NCBI RefSeq assembly: GCF_902806685.2
Contig: NC_048563.1
Span: 5,260,423 to 5,324,422, forward strand
Direction: 5' to 3'
Source: Maniola hyperantus
Lineage: Eukaryota; Arthropoda; Insecta; Lepidoptera; Nymphalidae
Length of the DNA: 64,000 bases
Under the pieces are notes generated by a model, which was not told where the DNA came from, did no database searches, and saw nothing but the letters and a program-made list of their open reading frames with translations. Shown in pieces: positions 30,020-40,504 of the stretch. Numbering within the stretch: position 1 is the stretch's first letter; every line of letters starts with the position of its first letter. Position numbers and translations under genes: made by a program.

Positions 30020-30190
30020 CCATAAAAATACGAAGATTCGCGCAGCTAAAGCTAATTGGCACCGGTACCAAAAAGTATTATTATGGAACTATATTAACTC
30101 TTGTATACATAAAATATTCGGTAATAAATTAAATTATTTTTAAATTTTTAGTGTTTATGTAACGAAGTCGGTTTTTATTTTTTTTGTATC
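30020..30190 (-). repeat. F2 repeat, inverted partial third copy
   Basis: Reverse complement of about 29868-30000 (TGGCACCGGTACCAAAAAGT to GAAGTCGGTTTTTATTTTT). With copy 2 it forms a large inverted repeat with arms of about 130 bases. Confidence 0.75.
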
Positions 30191-30239
30191 ATGTAGATAA
30201 TCTTCAATTATGTAATATGCTTTTTTCAGGAGCATACTT

Positions 30240-30472
30240 TATATAATAGATATAGATAGTAGATATAGTTGCATAGACGTTGGGGTCCCAAGGTGCTGGA
30301 ATGGCGACCTCGCACCGGTAGACGCAGCGCTGGAAGACCCCCCACTAGGTGGACGGACGACATCAGACGAGATGCAGGGAGCCGCTGGATCCAGGCGGCG
30401 CAAGACCGTTGTGTGTGGAAGTCCCTACAAGAGACCTATGTCCAGCAGTGGACGTCTATTAGTTGATGATGT
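30240..30472 (+). pseudogene. RTE-type LINE C-terminal fragment
   Basis: Encodes HRRWGPKVLEWRPRTGRRS and RWTDDIRRDAGSRW, ending QQWTSIS, the C-terminus of a lepidopteran RTE-like reverse transcriptase. It ends at a short TGATGATG tract. A longer relative is at 47726-48253. Confidence 0.78.
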
Positions 30473-30538
30473 ATTTTGACACGCTTTATCCAAGAACTCC
30501 TCAACATTCTTCAACATTTGAGGAAGGTTAAGATAGGA

Positions 30539-30750
30539 CTAGCTTATGCTCGCGACTTCGTTCGCGTGGACTACACAAATTTTAAACCCCTATTTCACCC
30601 CCTTAGGGGGTTGAATTTTTAAAAATCCTTTCTTAGCGGATGCCTACGTCATAATAGCTATCTGCATGCCGAATTTCAGTCCGATCGGACCAGTATTAAG
30701 CTGTGCGTTGATAGATCTGTCAGTCACCTTTTTCTTTTATATATTTAAAT
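30539..30750 (-). repeat. H-1 Helitron-like copy
   Basis: From ACTAGCTTATGCTCGCGACT to CTTTTATATATTTAAA, with a short CAGT tract. Confidence 0.8.
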
Positions 30751-30796
30751 GAGTTGCTCAGCATCTCCCCTGAATTGGGTATTTGACTACATCAAA

Positions 30797-31500
30797 AATA
30801 AATTATTTCTCAGTGATTATTAAATAGGTGGTCTTCCAAAATACGTAAAATCGACGTCCTTTGTTGGTTTTAAGTGTAATAACCATTTTAAATTATCGAT
30901 TAAACTAAAAAACAGCCAAGTGCGAGGCAGGCTCGCGCAGCGAGAGTTCCGTACTACAGTCGTATTTTTCGACATTTTGCACGATAATTCAAAAACTATG
31001 ATACATAAAAATAAAATATAATAAAAATCTATTTTAGAATCCACAGGTGAAGGATATCCCTTTCATATTATGATACCCCACTTTATATAGTCATCTAACT
31101 TCGAAAATTGAAAATACTAGTTATTAGTTTATAACTAATAATAAATAATAATAAAATATAATAAATAACCACAATTTTTTTTTGTGTGATGTAACCACAA
31201 ATTCACAGTTTTCAGATTTTTCCCCTAATACCAGCTATAAGACCCACCTACCTACCAAATTTCATGATTCTAGGTCAACGGGAAGTACCCTGTAGATTTG
31301 TTGACCGACAGACAGACAGACAGACAACAGAGTGATCCTATAAGGGTTCCGTTTTTCCTTTTGAGGTACGGAACCCTAAAAAGCACGTCAAATGATTGTG
31401 ACGTCACACACTGGTATTTCATAGAATCTCGCATACCAAGCACGCGTTTTGACGTTTGATAAAAAGTTACTGATTTGACTAGTTGTCAAATACCGTATTG
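30797..31500. repeat. F3 repeat, interrupted by F1
   Basis: Left arm 30797-30911 (AAATTATTTCTCAGTGATTA to TCGATTAAACTAAAAA), right arm 31378-31500 (AAGCACGTCAAATGATTGTG to TTGACTAGTTGTCAAATACC). The two arms are contiguous apart from a different insertion in the copy at 47554-48318. Confidence 0.75.
30912..31377 (+). repeat. F1 repeat nested in F3
   Basis: F1 from ACAGCCAAGTGCGAGGCAGG to GGTACGGAACCCT, inserted in an A run. It has a small local duplication of AATAATAAT units near 31130-31160. Confidence 0.85.
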
Positions 31501-31537
31501 ATAAAAAGAAGAAGGAACTATGTCGTCTCTGTCTCAC

Positions 31538-31711
31538 CAGCTAGCAGTCTGGACAGCATGAATGTGGACATATCCCACGCGAAGTACACCACCACGTAGT
31601 TGGCCATCATGGGCACGGAGAAGATGGAGAAGGACCTCCTTCTGCCAAACTTGTCGGAGACCACAGCGGCCAGCGCCATCCCCACTATGTTGAACATCAT
31701 CAGGGAACCCG
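31538..31711 (-). CDS. MFS sugar transporter A, exon 3
   Basis: 174 bases; residues 51-108 plus the first base of 109. It is bounded by acceptor TATGTTTCCAG and donor GTGAGACAG, phase 1 at both ends. It encodes a hydrophobic helix, then SDKFGRRRSF (69-78), the conserved loop between helices 2 and 3 of sugar porters (D-x-x-G-R-R), then two more hydrophobic segments. It differs from the exon of gene B (45029-45202) at 25 of 174 bases by my count. Confidence 0.9.
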
Positions 31712-31773
31712 CTGGAAACATAAAAACAGAACTCATATAGTTTCACTTGTCAATAGGGTATTTTACCCTTTTT

Positions 31774-32058
31774 AGGGTTCCGTACCTCAAAAGGAAAAAC
31801 AGAACCCTTATAGGATCACTTTATTGTCTGTCGGTCTGTCAAGAAACCTAGGGTACTTCCCGTTGACCTAGAATCATGAAATTTGGTAGGTAGGTGGGTC
31901 TTATAGCTGGTGTTAGGGGAAAAATCTGAAAACCGTGAATTTCTGGTCACATCACAAAAAAAGTATCGTAGTTTTAGAATTATTATCGTGCAAAATGTCG
32001 AAAAAATACGACTGTAGTACGGAACCCTCATTGCGCGAGCTGACTCGCACTTGGCCGG
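31774..32058 (-). repeat. F1 repeat with internal deletion
   Basis: Reverse F1; the segment between AATTTCTGGTCACATCAC and the AATTATCGTGCAAAATG end is shortened. Confidence 0.82.
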
Positions 32059-32066
32059 TTTTTTTT

Positions 32067-32237
32067 AAAAAGAATATTAGCCTTGGTTTATGACAAATAT
32101 TCCCCTTTCCTCTCCAACTTACTCTAAGTCAAGCTTGTGCTAGGAGTAGGTACGACAATAGTGCAACGGGCGGGGTTTGAACCGTCGACCTTTCGATTTC
32201 AGTTCACTCCTTTACCCGTTGAGCTATTGAGGCTCTA
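32067..32237 (-). repeat. SINE-B copy
   Basis: Reverse SINE-B ending in TTACCCGTTGAGCTATTGAG, the head complement. Confidence 0.85.
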
Positions 32238-32326
32238 AATTGAATGGCAACGTTGGCTAGTTTGACGGTAACTATACCATTTAGGACGTAGGATTTAGGA
32301 AGGTGGAATAAGCCATTTAGCCTTAC

Positions 32327-32462
32327 CGATGATGGAGATCTGGCCGTCAGTCAGCTGGATGCCCTCCTCCCGTCTCCGGAGGGACTGCACCATGCTGGCC
32401 ACCTGACCCAGGATGAAGCCATTGCCAAACGATACACAAGTTATAGTGCCAATCACTAGTGC
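32327..32462 (-). CDS. MFS sugar transporter A, exon 2
   Basis: 136 bases; residues 6-50 plus the first base of 51. The acceptor is TTTTTCTCAG and the donor GTAAGGC. It encodes the first helix (ALVIGTITCVSFGNGFILGQ) and the first outer loop with RRREEGIQLTDGQ. The exon is almost identical to 50247-50382 of gene B (one difference seen in 136 bases), unlike exons 3 and 4. Confidence 0.9.
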
Positions 32463-32498
32463 CTGAGAAAAAAAAAAATCATTGGTTATAAATGACTA

Positions 32499-32673
32499 GC
32501 TGCCCTGGCGAACTTCATTCCGCCTAACAGTCGATTAATTTTTTTAAAGATTTTTCTCTCCGTAAGAACCATCCTCGTAATTCAAGGAATATTATAAAAA
32601 AGAATCAGCGAAACGAAATCGGTTCAGCTGTTCTCGAGATTTGCGATGACCAACACATTTAGTGATTCATTTT
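32499..32673 (-). repeat. H-4 Helitron-like copy
   Basis: From CTAGCTGCCCTGGCGAACTT to GTGATTCATTTTT, where a reversed F1 begins. Confidence 0.78.
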
Positions 32674-32674
32674 T

Positions 32675-33067
32675 AGGGTTCCGTACCTCAAAAGGAAAAA
32701 CGGAACCCTTATAGGATCACTTTGTTGTCTGTTTGTCTGTCTGACTGTCTGTCTGTCAAGAAACCTACAGGGTGGCAGGTAGGTAGATCTTATAGCTGAC
32801 ATTTGGGGAAAAATCTGAAAACTGTGAATTTAGGGTTAGATCACACAAAAAAAATTAAATTGTGGTCATGAACTAATTAATTAGTATTTTCAACTTTCGA
32901 AGTGAGTAACTATATCAAGTGGGGTATCATATGAAAGGTCTTCACCTGTACATTCTAAAACAGATTTTTATTTATTTTTATGCATCATAGTTTTTGAATT
33001 ATCATGCAAAATGTCGAAAAAATACGACTGTAGTACGGAACCCTCATTGCGCGAGCCTGACTCGCAC
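32675..33067 (-). repeat. F1 repeat
   Basis: Reverse F1 with a short deletion around 32773. It ends GAGCCTGACTCGCAC next to a forward F1. Confidence 0.82.
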
Positions 33068-33070
33068 ACA

Positions 33071-33574
33071 AACCAGCCAAGTGGGAGTCAGGCTCGCGCA
33101 ACGAGGGTTCCGTATTACAGTCTTATTTTTTCGACATTTTACACGATAAATCAAAAACTATGATGCATAAAAATAAACAAAAACCTGTTTTAGAATGCAC
33201 AGGTGAAGCCCTTTCACATGATACCCCACTTGATATACTTAGTTATCTTACTTTGAAAATTGAAAACATTATTAGTTCACGACCACAATTTAATTTTTTG
33301 TGTGTGATGTAACCACAAATTCACGGTTTTCAGATTTTTTCCCTAAACCCACCTACCTGCCAAATTTCATGATTCTAGGTCAACGGGAAGTACCCTGTAG
33401 GTTTCTTCTTATTCTTCTTTTCTTATTATATGGCGTTTTTCAGTGCCATGTCAGCACAATGCACTTTGCCAGTCTCAAGTAGTATGGGCTTCTTGATAGA
33501 CCAACAGACAGACAGACAGACAGACAACAAAGTGATCCTATAAGGGTTCCGTTTTTCTTTTGAGGTACGGAACC
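33071..33574 (+). repeat. F1 repeat with an 80-base insert
   Basis: Forward F1 from AACCAGCCAAGTGGGAGTCA to GGTACGGAACC. At about 33409-33491 foreign sequence (ATTATATGGCGTTTTTCAGT) splits the GTAGGTTTCTTGATAGAC segment. Confidence 0.8.
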
Positions 33575-33631
33575 GTATTAAAATAATAAAAAACTCCAAA
33601 AAAATTCTAAATTGATTAAGAAAGAACATAC

Positions 33632-33646
33632 CTTTGGAGACGTCAT
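33632..33646 (-). CDS. MFS sugar transporter A, exon 1 (start)
   Basis: Only five codons: ATG ACG TCT CCA AAG (M-T-S-P-K), then donor GTATGTTC. Joined in phase 0 to exon 2 it gives a total of 1,419 coding bases (473 codons with stop), which is in frame throughout; that arithmetic is the main support. The leader upstream is GC-rich (GCGGTGTGGTGCGGACTGCG); no clear TATA box was found. Confidence 0.75.
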
Positions 33647-33837
33647 ATTCGTTGCACCGCAGTCCGCACCACACCGCACTTTGATTGGAAACCAATTAAC
33701 TTGAATTTTGTAGTGGCTTCATAAGCTAAGATATTTAAACGGTATGAATAAGACAAACTGGTAAAAATAATAGATATACTTATTAGCCAAAAAAGAGGCC
33801 ATTTGGTAGTTTATTCTATACGACTGCTGACTGACTG

Positions 33838-34031
33838 ATTAACTTAGTCCGCGTAGATTGCACAAATTTCAAACCCGGGGGTTGAATTTTCAAAAATCCT
33901 TTCTTAGCGGATGTTTACCTCATAGTAGCTATCTGCATGCTAAATTACAGCCCGATCCGTCCAGCAGTTTGAGCTGTGTGTTAATTGATCAGTCAGTCAG
34001 TCAGGCAGCTTCCCCATTTATATATTTAGAC
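33838..34031 (-). repeat. H-1 Helitron-like copy
   Basis: Degraded H-1 ending CCCATTTATATATTTAGA. The next H-1 begins immediately. Confidence 0.72.
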
Positions 34032-34256
34032 TAGCTTATGCTTGCAACTTCGTCCGCGTGTGCTACATAAATTTTAAACCCCCATTTAACGTACTTAGGG
34101 GTGGAATTTTGAAAAATCCTTTCTTAGTGGGTAACTCTTTACAAAGAACACACTCTCCAAATTTCATGTATGTAAGACCAGCGGCTTAGGCTGTGTGTTG
34201 ATATGTAAGCCAGTCAGTCAGTCAGTCAGGACTTTAAATTTTATATATATAGAATA
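34032..34256 (-). repeat. H-1 variant, abutting copy
   Basis: From CTAGCTTATGCTTGCAACTT to TTTATATATATAGAAT. It is in the same orientation as its neighbour. Confidence 0.72.
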
Positions 34257-34326
34257 GATAATTAGCTCTAACACTCCTAGTCTATCCTCTCATCAAAGGT
34301 CTCCTTGGTGATTGCTTCAAGCATAC

Positions 34327-34498
34327 ATTTTTTTAAAGAATATTAGCCAAGTAAATTGCTGACTAATATTCCCCGTTCCCCTCCAACTAAGCGTCAAGCT
34401 TGTGCTAGGAGTAGGTACGACAATAGTGCAACGGGCGGGGTTTGAACCGTCGACCTTTCAGTTTTCAGTCCACTCCTTTACCCGTTGAGCTATTGAGA
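34327..34498 (-). repeat. SINE-B copy
   Basis: Reverse SINE-B from the body (AAGAATATTAGCCAAG) to the head (TTTACCCGTTGAGCTATTGA). Confidence 0.85.
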
Positions 34499-34548
34499 CG
34501 TTGAGCAATTGAATACAATTGTTTTTATTTTATAGCTTCTTTGTGTTT

Positions 34549-34745
34549 TTAGGGTTCCGTAGCCAAATGGCAAAAAACGGAACCCTGATAGATTCGTCAT
34601 GTCTGTCTGTCTGTCCGTCTATATGTTACAGTCACTTTTTTCCGAAACTATAACTGTTGAAACTGGGTAAGTAGGTGTATTCTGTAAGCCGCATTAAGAT
34701 TTTCACACAAAAATAGAGAAAAAACAATAAATTTTGGGAGTTCAA
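34549..34745 (-). repeat. F1b fragment
   Basis: Opens AGGGTTCCGTAGCCAAATGG and carries the (GTCT)n tract, then segments matching the middle of the F1b copy at 25536-26518 in reverse. Confidence 0.68.
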
Positions 34746-34960
34746 AAAAGTTTTCTATCTTTCTATCTAAGCCTCTCTTAAGCGGCTGAGAGAAGCCCAA
34801 GATAGCTTTTCTACCATTTACTTAAATCTCTGAGTCAGCAGGCGAAACGAGATATTATTATCATACCCATTATTTATTTACATAATATTATAAATAAAGG
34901 ATACCTAACGGCGAATTGTCTGTCTGCTAGTCGATATCTTAAAATATAATTATCATCATT

Positions 34961-35754
34961 TTATATATAAAAGCGAAATACCACTCGACTCACTCACTCA
35001 CTCACGGACTGACTGACTAATCACGAAATCTCAGGAGCTTTTAAGCCTACAAACTTGAAATTTGGAAGGTAGGTTCTTTCTAGGACGTGTCAGCTAAGAA
35101 ACGGTTTTGAAAAATTCCCCCCCTAAGGGTGTGAAAGGGGGGTCTAAGGTTGTATGAAAGTCCTATGTTTTTGAAGTTAGAGACCTGAAAATCGACAATG
35201 TGGCTAATTCCATTGTACACAATCTCTTAACTAAACTAAAATGGCACGTCTACATCTAATGCTATCCCTTTCATAATGTTGCTTGCGGAAAGGATGGCAC
35301 TAAATTTAGACCTGTTAATTTAGTTTAGTTTAGAGATTGTGTACAAGAGAATCGGCCCAATTTTGGTTGTTAGCTTTAAATAATAAAAATCTGTATAAGT
35401 CAATTTGGGAAATTCTTCCCTTAAGGGTGGTAAAATAGGGGGGGAAAGTTTTTATAGAAAAGTTTTAACTATTGTTATTTTTACTTGAAATTTGAAACGT
35501 AGGTTCTTTCTAAAGGGTAGGTATCAGATAAGAAGGCCTCCTCCTAAGGGAGTGAAATGGGGGTTGAAAAGTTATGTGAAAATCCTATGTTTTAGAAGGT
35601 AGAGTTATGAAAATTGGCATTACGGCATTCTGGGTTCCGTGCCTTAAGTTGAGACTGAGTGAGTAGGTAAGTGAGCCTTTTGCAGCGGGAAAATTTTCAG
35701 ATCTCATGAGAAACCAGAAATTTTACGCGGACGAAGTCGCGGGCAACTGCTAGT
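34961..35754 (+). repeat. H-3 Helitron-like, nearly complete
   Basis: Starts TTATATATAAAAGCGAAATA with CACT repeats. It contains three internal blocks built around CCCCCTAAGGGTGTGAAAGG-type motifs and ends GACGAAGTCGCGGGCAACTG, then CTAGT. A MITE splits it at 35201-35358. A relative is at 45242-45856. Confidence 0.75.
35201..35358. mobile_element. MITE with ~40-base inverted ends in H-3
   Basis: TTGTACACAATCTCTTAACT at 35213 is inverted as GTTTAGAGATTGTGTACAAG near 35347. The match extends outward to TGGCTAATTC and GAATCGGCC. The H-3 copy at 45242-45856 lacks it, giving the empty site. Confidence 0.75.
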
Positions 35755-35817
35755 TATACATATAGCATTGTCCTTTGCACTATTTTGGTTGCCTGGAAAA
35801 GAGGTGTAGCAAGCAAT

Positions 35818-36118
35818 CATGATCAACCCATCACCGGCTCACTACAGAGCATGGGTCTCCTCTTAGAGTGAGAAGGGTTTTGGCCATAGTCTACCACGCT
35901 GGCCATGTGCGGATTGGCAGACTTCACACACCTTTGAGAACATTATGGAGAACTCTCAGGCATGCAGGTTTCCTCACGATGTTTTCCTTATGCAAGTAAG
36001 TGATATTTAATTAATTAAAGCGCACATGACTCTGAAAAGTTGGAGGTGCGTACCCGGGATCGAACCTCCGACCTCCAATTAGAAGGTGGACGTCCTAACC
36101 ACTAGGCTATCACAGCTT
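35818..36118 (-). repeat. SINE-A, full length
   Basis: From ATCATGATCAACCCATCACC to CTAACCACTAGGCTATCACA and GCTT. Confidence 0.87.
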
Positions 36119-36206
36119 CCAAATTGTACCTACCTGCCTATATTTTTGTATTGCTTTTTATGGGTTTTTCTGTAATAATTTGTGGTGTACGTATGACAAA
36201 AGTATA

Positions 36207-36720
36207 TTAGGGTTCCGTACCTCAAAAAGAAAAAAGGAACCCTTATAGGGTCATTTCGTTGTCTGTAGTAATACAATTCGGTTTTGGGTCAACACTCGAC
36301 CAAACACCATATACGAAAAATGACAGTCACCGATTCCGTTGTCTTTCTCTAAACTAAAGGAGATCGCCCGTGAACGAGCCCTCTTTTGTGTCGTCGTGTC
36401 AAAACTTAAATTTTTTTTTTTTTAATGTGTTATTTTTTACGATTATGTTATAACGACTTTTTTTCACTCTATTATTGAAAATATCCACAATTACAGTTAG
36501 AATCGTAAACATGCATTTATTTTGAAGAAGTATTAATTAAATATAACCTCAATATCAGCAATATAAAAAATAAGATTTCTTTATAACCAGGGTGAATAAA
36601 TAGAAATCGTTTGCAGAATATAAAGAGTTAATTATTTGTCTACAAAATAAAATTAAAACCATGGTGACATAACAATTATATTAGGGGGGGCCCAAAGCTC
36701 CTAAGAAAATGGGCAATCTC
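36207..36720. other. intergenic; F1 scrap then unassigned
   Basis: A short reversed F1 end (AGGGTTCCGTACCTCAAAAA) at 36209-36265, followed by AT-rich DNA without coding signal. Confidence 0.5.
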
Positions 36721-36945
36721 TTTTAGAGTATCTGCATCCTTGTCTTTTCAACAATGCTAAAAAGGGACAGATCATGAACTTTACATTTAAAGACTCTTAG
36801 TGCACGCTACAAATTGAAACAGAAGACTCGCGGCTGTGCGCTAAAATCACGGGTTTTACCATCTAAATATTAAATTTAGAACTGTCAAACTGCGTCTGTC
36901 CTTTTCATATTACATTAGTAAGAAGAGGATGCGAATACTCTAAAA
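36721..36945. mobile_element. MITE with inverted ends, ~225 bases
   Basis: TTTTAGAGTATCTGCATCC at the left, inverted as GGATGCGAATACTCTAAAA at the right, two mismatches. Confidence 0.6.
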
Positions 36946-36989
36946 TTAGGTTGTGCTATATCAGTACCGCGTGAATATAAAATGTCTAT

Positions 36990-37095
36990 ATGAGCTAGAG
37001 AGTAGACCCGTGACAGACAGACAAACAAACAAACAGACAGACAGCAAGGTAACATTAATAGGTTTTACCCCTTGAGTACGGAACCCTAAAAACAA
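36990..37095 (+). repeat. F1-like 3' fragment
   Basis: CAGA/CAAA microsatellite followed by GGTTTTACCCCTTGAGTACG and GAACCCTAAAAA. Confidence 0.6.
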
Positions 37096-37212
37096 GTTGC
37101 AGTCCGCAAACATTTTTGTTTGGGATGACCCATCCTGTGGTAATAAATACTGCATAAAGGTCATTGCCCTGAATTTATAAAAGTCATCCATATTAAAATT
37201 TCCATACCAATA

Positions 37213-37340
37213 TCAGTATATATAAAATTCAAAGTCCTGACTGACTGACTGACTTATATATCAACGCACAGCCTAAACCACTGATCTTAGAGACGTGAAA
37301 TGTATGGAAAAAGCATTTCATGGCCCATCCGTTTAATCGA
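37213..37340 (+). repeat. H-1 variant, 5' part
   Basis: TATATATAAAATTCAAAGTC then a TGAC tract and ATATATCAACGCACAGCCTA. It matches the 5' parts of the copies at 42096 and 46067. Confidence 0.65.
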
Positions 37341-37355
37341 TTTTGACGAAATTTA

Positions 37356-37610
37356 GTACAGAAAGAAAGAAAGAAAGAAAAGACGTTTATTTATGCAATT
37401 GTGCCACACATTACAACTTACAGCTAAGAGCTGGTCATTCCGGCGCTTCTTCCACCTGAGAACAAGCAAAAGAAGCGCCGGAACAAACTGTCATATTGTG
37501 TGGCACAACCCGAAAAAAGGGTCCCAGCTCAGCATTATGCTGTATGCCTTGTTGCACAAGAACATACAGCGCTAATTTTCAGCTGGTACCCTGAACCGGG
37601 TGACGCCACG
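37356..37610. repeat. (GAAA)n-linked repeat with nested hairpins
   Basis: A GAAA tract (37358-37382) leads into a segment with two nested inverted repeats: TTGTGCCACACA / TGTGTGGCACAA (37399-37410, 37497-37508) and, inside, TTCCGGCGCTTCTT / AAGAAGCGCCGGAA (about 37438-37483). Family not identified. Confidence 0.6.
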
Positions 37611-37679
37611 GAATCATAAACTAATGATAACTAAACTAATGATAACTAAACATAACTAATAAAATACACACAATACAGA

Positions 37680-37880
37680 GATAACTTGCATGCCGGAGAC
37701 AGACATAGAATACTTTTTATCCCAGAAAATCAAAGAGTTCCCACGGGATTTCAAATAACATAAATCCACGCGGACAAAGTTGCGAGTCGCGGATATCATC
37801 TATTTGGTACAGAGATACCTTGCATCCCAGGGATGGCCATAGGCTACTTTTTATCCCGAAAAAACAAAGTCTTTTCAAAA
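37680..37880 (+). repeat. H-2-like fragments
   Basis: Two overlapping pieces with TTTTTATCCCAGAAAATCAA, CCCACGGGATTTCAAATAAC and a hairpin-like end near 37768-37800, followed by a second TACTTTTTATCCCGAAAAAA. Confidence 0.6.
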
Positions 37881-38654
37881 CCCTAAAGAACTAGGTACAA
37901 ATAATAATAATAATCATCTTTATTTCAGATATTACATCTATTTTGTTAGTAATAAAATTAATTGCTAATGACTATACTGCCGTCCTAAAGCTAAAGTGTC
38001 GTTAACTACCACAACCAAGTTTCGAGATATGATCAAAAAAGCGCGAATTTATAAAGAAATGATGCCATTTGATAAATAATAAACGTATATAAAACTTGAA
38101 ACTATGAAAATGTAGAGCAAATAGAGCACTTTTGAATAGCTGTATTTTTAAGTTTCTAGAGTAAATAATAATTAAAGCAGGACAGTTTTGGCTTTTTAGT
38201 CTAGCATTTTTTCTAACAACGTCTTGTATTTACATAACTTAAATGTCGTTAGATTACCCTTTAAGACGTTTAAGGCTTGGATTGCATTTACTTTTTTTAT
38301 CTTTTTACGAAACTTAAAAAAATTGTAAAATTACTAAAGTAAAATGACTCTAAAAGACTTTAACGACATTGTAGGTTAGGTTATGATCCTTAAAACTATC
38401 AATAACATAACACTTAAAATGCGGCTTTTGTAATTTAAACACATTTTAGTCTAGTAGAATAGAAATGGTTTGTATACAGTAGCGTTTTTTGGGGAGAATT
38501 GCTAAACTAAAATGTGGTTTATTGCAAATGATCGAACCGTAGCGACGTTTTAGGTTAGCATTGTTTATAAAAATTTGAGGTTTTCCAATGAAAGTAACGG
38601 TAACTACAACAATTGAAAGAGGAACAGTCCGAAAGTAGTCTCTTATTTTGTTAA

Positions 38655-39010
38655 AACTTATAGTATTAGTGCTAGAAATCTGTAATTTGGCATGGGTATA
38701 AATATTAATCACGCCGACAAAGTGGTGAAATAAAATTGTGATAAATATTATTTTTAGGGTGGCTCTCCTTCATGTTAAGTGGGGGTGAATTTTTTTTTCT
38801 CGTCTGTCCCATAGTGTGAGATATCGTTGAATAGGTCTTTTAAAAATACTGTGGGTGTGGGAACATCATTTTTCAATTTCTAGATCCGTTGTAAAATATG
38901 ATGTTTTAATTAAAGTGCTAATTTTTATTAGAGTCAAGTGTCTACCCCCTTTATCAGCCATATGGTTGTATAAAGGAACGTGAAAAAATTCACAGCAGTA
39001 GTATATAATA
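38655..39010 (-). repeat. F1c repeat
   Basis: Shares CTGTAATTTGGCATGGGTAT, AATAGGTCTTTTAAAAATAC and CACGTTCC-type segments with 50400-50815 in reverse. Confidence 0.7.
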
Positions 39011-39554
39011 TAATCAATTTTAAAGGAAAACTATCATGGCTAAGTAGGGTTCACAGGTTAAGGAGTTGTATCTGTTTTTCGAGGTTAATTATTGTAGGTA
39101 CGTAGATATTACGAATAGCATATTAATGTATATTATAGTTATATTGTATCTATTGTATTTGTGATTGATCGTAATCCTAATAATATTTTTTCCAACTTCC
39201 CCTGTGAAGCTGGATTTTATGACTCTCTCTTCAGTTACCATCGTCCTTTGTGGGCCCGTTTGTAGAAGTGAACCGTGAAAAACCATGGATTTCAAAATAT
39301 CCTCAGTATTCATAAATAAAATAAAAGCACTATCTTAGGTCAGCTGTAATAATTGTGACATTACAAAATCCATAAAATCATACAATTTTCCTTTTTTCTT
39401 CATAGCAAGTCCTCTTAGTCCGTTATGTCCTCTTGTTTTCTTCCCACTACGCTATCATTCCAGAGTACAGTGAGAGGTTTGAACTCATTGGTTATTTTGC
39501 CTATTGGTGCAAACGTTTGATTGAATGCCACAAGGCGTTTACAGAAAGCTCTCG

Positions 39555-39950
39555 CAGACGCACTAGTTAAAGTTAGAAGCTTTTGAATGTGGGTATACAG
39601 AAGAATGTTGAGAATCTCTTGGGTACAGTGTATCAAAAATGCAACTGTACTACAAAGGCTAAGTGAAGATCTTGAAATCCTGAAGACCATAAAAGTGCGG
39701 AAGTTGGAGTACTTTAGCCACATTATGAGAAATAGCAAATACGACCGCCTTCAGCTCATTATTCGGGGGAAAATAGCCGGCAGTCTTACCACCAGGCCGT
39801 AGAAGAACATCCGTGGCTAAAGAATTTACGCCAATGGTACGGGAAGAGTACCCGATCTCTTTTCCGAGCAGCAGTGTCCAAGGTGCAGATAGCTCTAATG
39901 ATTGCCAACCTCCGATAGGAAACGGCATTGCAAGAAGAAGAAAGTCACAA
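39555..39950 (+). pseudogene. LINE C-terminal fragment, frameshifted
   Basis: Encodes RRMLRISWVQCIKNATVLQR, KVRKLEYFSHIMRNSKYDRL, then after a frame change LFRAAVSKVQIALMIANLR. This is the C-terminal region of a lepidopteran LINE reverse transcriptase. Stops and a frame change show it is dead. Confidence 0.72.
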
Positions 39951-40504
39951 CCTCGCGAGATGCGGGAATAGTTAGAGACATTAAAGTTATGTATTGCGGG
40001 ATAGAGTTATTTTAGGATAGGAAACAATATTTTTTTGCAAAATATCACTAAACTGTAACGCGTTTATGTGTCATTAAAGACATTTTAGTCTAGCATTTTC
40101 GTTTAAAGACATTTAAGTTATGGAATAGTGCACCATAATTTTGGAGAAAAACTTAATTTAAAAATAAGTAAAGTGACTATAAAGACATTTTAGTTAAGGA
40201 ATTTAAGAAAAAAGCCTGCTTTGAGACATTTTAGACTGGCAAATGTCAGTTAAATGCGTTTAAGTGTTGTTATCATATGAACAGGTAGTTATTTAACGAC
40301 GTTCTTCATATTTCTATTTCAAAAACTACAGCAGCTAGGAAAATACCGGTTAGATTGGTCGATAGAAAAAAAAATTCGAAGTAAGATAGCGTTAAAAAGT
40401 CAAATTTGGCCAAATGTTGGTTAACGACGTTTTAGCTTGAGGACGGCAGTATATTAGTAAGTAGGCTTTTTCATGCTTACTTTTATTTATCTAGGAATCT
40501 ACCG

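Larger units (their letters stand above)
37977..40449. mobile_element. DNA transposon with inverted ends, TA/TATA flanks
   Basis: CTGCCGTCCTAAAGCTAAAG at the left is inverted as GCTTGAGGACGGCAG at the right; the match continues inward through GTCGTTAAC. TATA lies on both sides. Subterminal motifs of the type GACATTTTAGTCTAGC recur at both ends. No transposase was recognised. It carries an F1c copy (38655-39010) and a LINE tail (39555-39950). Confidence 0.65.
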
